A stretch of 24,939 bases of DNA. Source: an uncultured Candidatus Melainabacteria bacterium (GTDB lineage: Bacteria; Cyanobacteriota; Vampirovibrionia; Gastranaerophilales; Gastranaerophilaceae). The position numbers were made by a program, and so were the translations under genes. The stretch spans positions 1 through 24,939 of the forward strand of contig CAKUUG010000030.1 of NCBI GenBank assembly GCA_934692665.1, written 5' to 3'. The notes under the pieces are model-generated. The model was not told the origin of the DNA. It made no database searches and was given only the letters and a program-made list of their open reading frames with translations. Below are positions 22,748-24,939 of this stretch, piece after piece; within the stretch, counting starts at the first letter, position 1, and each line of letters opens with the position of its first letter.

Positions 22748-24400
22748 TTACATCATTCCCATTCCTGGCATTCCGCCGCCCATACCACCCATTGGCATTT
22801 CTGGGGCTTTTTCTTCAGGGATTTCTACAACTGCTGCTTCTGTTGTTAATAACATAGAAGCTACTGAAGCTGCATTTTCTAAAGCAGAGCGAGTAACTTT
22901 TGCAGGGTCAACGATACCTGCTTCAAACATATCAACATATTTGTTGTTCATAGCATCATAGCCATAAGCACCTTCGTGTTTTCTAACTTCATCAACAACA
23001 ACTTCGCCTTTAGCACCTGCATTGTTTGCGATTGCAACAACAGGAATATCCAGAGCTGCTGTTAAGATTTTGAAGCCTGTTTTTTCGTCATCATTGTTAA
23101 ATGTTCTTGTTTGAAGTTCTTTTTCAAGTACTTGTTGAACTCTCAATAATGCAACACCACCACCGGGAACAATACCTTCTTCTTGAGCGGCACGAGTAGC
23201 ATTCAAAGCATCTTCAATTCTTAATTTTGATTCTTTCAATTCTACTTCAGAAGCTGCACCTACTTCAATTACTGCAACGCCGCCTGATAATTTTGCAACA
23301 CGTTCTTGTAGTTTTTCTTTGTCGTATTCTGAATCTGACATTTCGATTTGTTTTTTAATCAAAGCAACTCTTTCTTCGACATTACGTTTTGTAGAATCAT
23401 CAACAACGATTGTGGTTTCGTCTTTTGTAACTGTAACACGTTTTGCTCTACCTAACATTTGAACTGTGATATTTTCTAATTTGATACCAAGTTCTTCTGT
23501 AAACATTTGACCGCCGGTAAGAATTGCAATATCTTCTAACATTGCTTTTCTTCTATCACCAAATCCAGGAGCTTTTACGGCAACGCATCTTAAAACTTTT
23601 CTCATAGTGTTTACAACAAGTGTTGCTAATGCTTCGCCTTCAACGTCTTCTGCAATCAATAACAATGATTTTCCGTCACGAGCAACTTGTTCTAGTATTG
23701 GAACAAGGTCAGCGATAAGGTTGATTTTTTTGTTTACGCAAAGTACATAAGCATCTTCCAAAACTGCTTCCATACGCTCAGCATCTGTAATGAAATATGG
23801 TGAAATATAACCTTTGTCGAATTGCATACCTTCAACGATTTTTTTATCTGTACCGAAAGTTTTTGATTCTTCAACGGTGATAACGCCATCTGTTCCTACA
23901 ACTTCCATACAATCTGCAATCAAATTACCGATGAATTTGTCGTTTCCTGCTGAAATTGCAGCAACTTGTGCTCTCATTTCTTTTGAATCTACTGATTTAG
24001 ACATTTTTTTGATTTCAGCATGAGCTGTTTTTACTGCTTCTGAAATACCTCTTTTGATGCCCATTGGATTTGCACCGGCTGTAAGGTTTTTGATACCTTC
24101 TTTAAAAATTGCTTGAGCTAAAACGCTTGCTGTTGTAGTACCATCGCCTGCAACATCGTTTGTTTTAGATGAAACTTCTTTTAACAATTGAGCACCGGCA
24201 TTTTCTAAACCGTCTTTCAATTCGATTTCTTTTGCAATTGTAACGCCATCATTTACGATTTGTGGTGCACCGAATTTTTTTTCTATAATAACATTACGAC
24301 CTTTTGGTCCAAGTGTAACTTTTACTGCGTCTGCTACAGCATTAACACCTTTTAATAAGGCTTCTCTAGCAGTTGTATCAAATACGACTTTCTTAGCCAT
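22748..24400 (-). CDS. groEL: Chaperonin GroEL (Hsp60)
   Basis: GroEL forms the double-ring folding chamber that works with GroES and ATP. The 550-residue product has the ATP-binding motifs VTLGPKGRNVIIEKKFGAP and VAGDGTTTASVLAQAI. The apical domain includes KISPYFITDAERM-like GYISPYFITDAERMEA, and AALDIPVVAIANNAGAKGEV follows in the equatorial domain. The chain ends in the flexible GGM-rich tail (MPMGGMGGGMPGMGMM) seen in canonical GroEL. AAGGA precedes the ATG. It lies 39 bp after groES and clearly forms one operon with it. Confidence 0.99.
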   Translation of the reverse strand: MAKKVVFDTTAREALLKGVNAVADAVKVTLGPKGRNVIIEKKFGAPQIVNDGVTIAKEIELKDGLENAGAQLLKEVSSKTNDVAGDGTTTASVLAQAIFKEGIKNLTAGANPMGIKRGISEAVKTAHAEIKKMSKSVDSKEMRAQVAAISAGNDKFIGNLIADCMEVVGTDGVITVEESKTFGTDKKIVEGMQFDKGYISPYFITDAERMEAVLEDAYVLCVNKKINLIADLVPILEQVARDGKSLLLIAEDVEGEALATLVVNTMRKVLRCVAVKAPGFGDRRKAMLEDIAILTGGQMFTEELGIKLENITVQMLGRAKRVTVTKDETTIVVDDSTKRNVEERVALIKKQIEMSDSEYDKEKLQERVAKLSGGVAVIEVGAASEVELKESKLRIEDALNATRAAQEEGIVPGGGVALLRVQQVLEKELQTRTFNNDDEKTGFKILTAALDIPVVAIANNAGAKGEVVVDEVRKHEGAYGYDAMNNKYVDMFEAGIVDPAKVTRSALENAASVASMLLTTEAAVVEIPEEKAPEMPMGGMGGGMPGMGMM

Positions 24401-24439
24401 TTTTTCCTTCTTTCTACTAACTAGTTAATTGCGTTTATT

Positions 24440-24727
24440 TTATGCCTCAAGAATAGCCAAAGCATCTTTAACAGATATTATTTTATATTCAACATCGTCA
24501 ACTTTTACGTCTGTTCCTGAATATTTAGCAAACAATACAACATCGCCAACTTTTACTTCCATTGGTTCTTTTTCGCCGTTGTCCATAGTTTTGCCTGTTC
24601 CAACAGCTACAACTTCACCTTTTTGTGGTTTTTCTTTTGCACTATCTGGAATAAAAATTCCGCCTGATGTTTGTTGTACATCGTCAATAACCTTGATTAC
24701 TATTCTGTCTGCCAAAGGTTTAATCAT
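24440..24727 (-). CDS. groES: Co-chaperonin GroES (Hsp10)
   Basis: GroES is the heptameric lid of the GroEL chamber. The 95-residue product starts MIKPLADRIVIKVIDDVQQT and contains the mobile loop TSGGIFIPDSAKEKPQKGEV, which binds GroEL. VGDVVLFAKYSGTDVKVDD and the C-terminal strand follow. Its length is standard. AAGGAGG, a full ribosome site, precedes the ATG. It is the first gene of groES-groEL. A TATAAT (24766-24761, minus strand) is the likely -10, with no good -35 at normal spacing. No CIRCE inverted repeat is present upstream. Confidence 0.98.
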   Translation of the reverse strand: MIKPLADRIVIKVIDDVQQTSGGIFIPDSAKEKPQKGEVVAVGTGKTMDNGEKEPMEVKVGDVVLFAKYSGTDVKVDDVEYKIISVKDALAILEA

Positions 24728-24832
24728 TGTAATATCCTCCTTATCTTATTAATTTATATTATTATAATATAAGTGATTTTGAAAAAGATAGAATATGTTA
24801 ACAAAAAATTAATTATTCATAATTAAAATGAC

Positions 24833-24861
24833 TTGAATTTTTGTATTTGTTTAGATATTAT
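24833..24861 (+). promoter_or_regulatory. Promoter of the tRNA-Ser gene
   Basis: TTGAAT (24833-24838) and TATTAT (24856-24861) are separated by exactly 17 bp. The predicted start near 24868 is about 12 bases before the tRNA. The layout matches the tyrS promoter, suggesting the same main sigma factor. Confidence 0.65.
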
Positions 24862-24879
24862 TTTAATATACCAAATTTT

Positions 24880-24939
24880 AGAGATGTGTCCGAGTGGTTT
24901 CAGGTGCAGACCTGGAACGTCTGTGCGGGGGTCATACTC
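24880..24939 (+). tRNA. tRNA-Ser (anticodon GGA), cut by the window end
   Basis: This is the first 60 bases of a tRNA: acceptor 5' strand AGAGATG, then TG and the serine-type D arm (TCCGAGTGGTTTCAGG). The anticodon stem CAGAC (24907-24911) pairs perfectly with GTCTG (24919-24923) around the loop CTGGAAC, which gives anticodon GGA (24914-24916) for UCC and UCU codons. GC-rich sequence after it (GCGGGGGTCATACTC) starts the long variable arm expected of tRNA-Ser. The 3' half lies outside the window. The first base would be A rather than the usual G. Confidence 0.9.

Overview
The window is AT-rich and gene-dense. It probably comes from a flagellated, non-photosynthetic relative of Cyanobacteria, most likely the gut Melainabacteria/Gastranaerophilales (Vampirovibrionia). 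This is inference from protein features and gene content, with no database search. Ribosomal protein S5 reads like a cyanobacterial S5 through its core ([20 protein letters not shown] and a GTGVIAGGAVR stretch). Several proteins carry KGFTLSE-type prepilin N-termini, which are abundant in that group. Flagellar genes are present, and one small protein starts with an NFNGK-type N-terminus.

Layout. (1) 1-5.4 kb, minus strand: a flagellar block transcribed fliJ, fliK, flgD, flgE. A terminator follows, then a 71-residue protein. FliK is unusually long and low-complexity. (2) 5.5-8.9 kb: four prepilin-like genes, three in a tight minus-strand operon and one divergent on the plus strand. Two of the minus-strand products share a glycine-rich C-terminal region. 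(3) 8.95-9.3 kb: a gene-free stretch with a palindromic terminator, a candidate small RNA on the minus strand, and a good promoter for the next operon. (4) 9.3-12.7 kb, plus strand: rpsE-rpmD-rplO-secY-adk, the distal part of the classical spc operon, standing alone with its own promoter and terminator. (5) 12.7-14.4 kb: a 68-residue unknown protein (minus) and tyrS (plus), which has a near-consensus promoter. (6) 14.4-18.4 kb, minus strand: a B12-type radical SAM protein, a small charged protein and an MsbA-like ABC exporter. (7) 18.5-20.1 kb, plus strand: a 500-residue coiled-coil protein with one EF-hand-like loop. (8) 20.2-24.7 kb, minus strand: chaperones groES-groEL and dnaK, separated by a terminator and a small unknown gene. 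(9) The window ends inside a plus-strand tRNA-Ser(GGA).

Promoters are consistent across the window: TTGAAT or TTGAAA, a 16-17 bp spacer and a TATAAT-like -10. Terminators are clean hairpins, several of them shared by convergent genes. There is no CRISPR array, insertion sequence or phage module. The most interesting items are the candidate small RNA before rpsE, the paired glycine-rich prepilins, the radical SAM/ABC exporter cluster, the EF-hand coiled-coil protein and the isolated rpsE-adk block.
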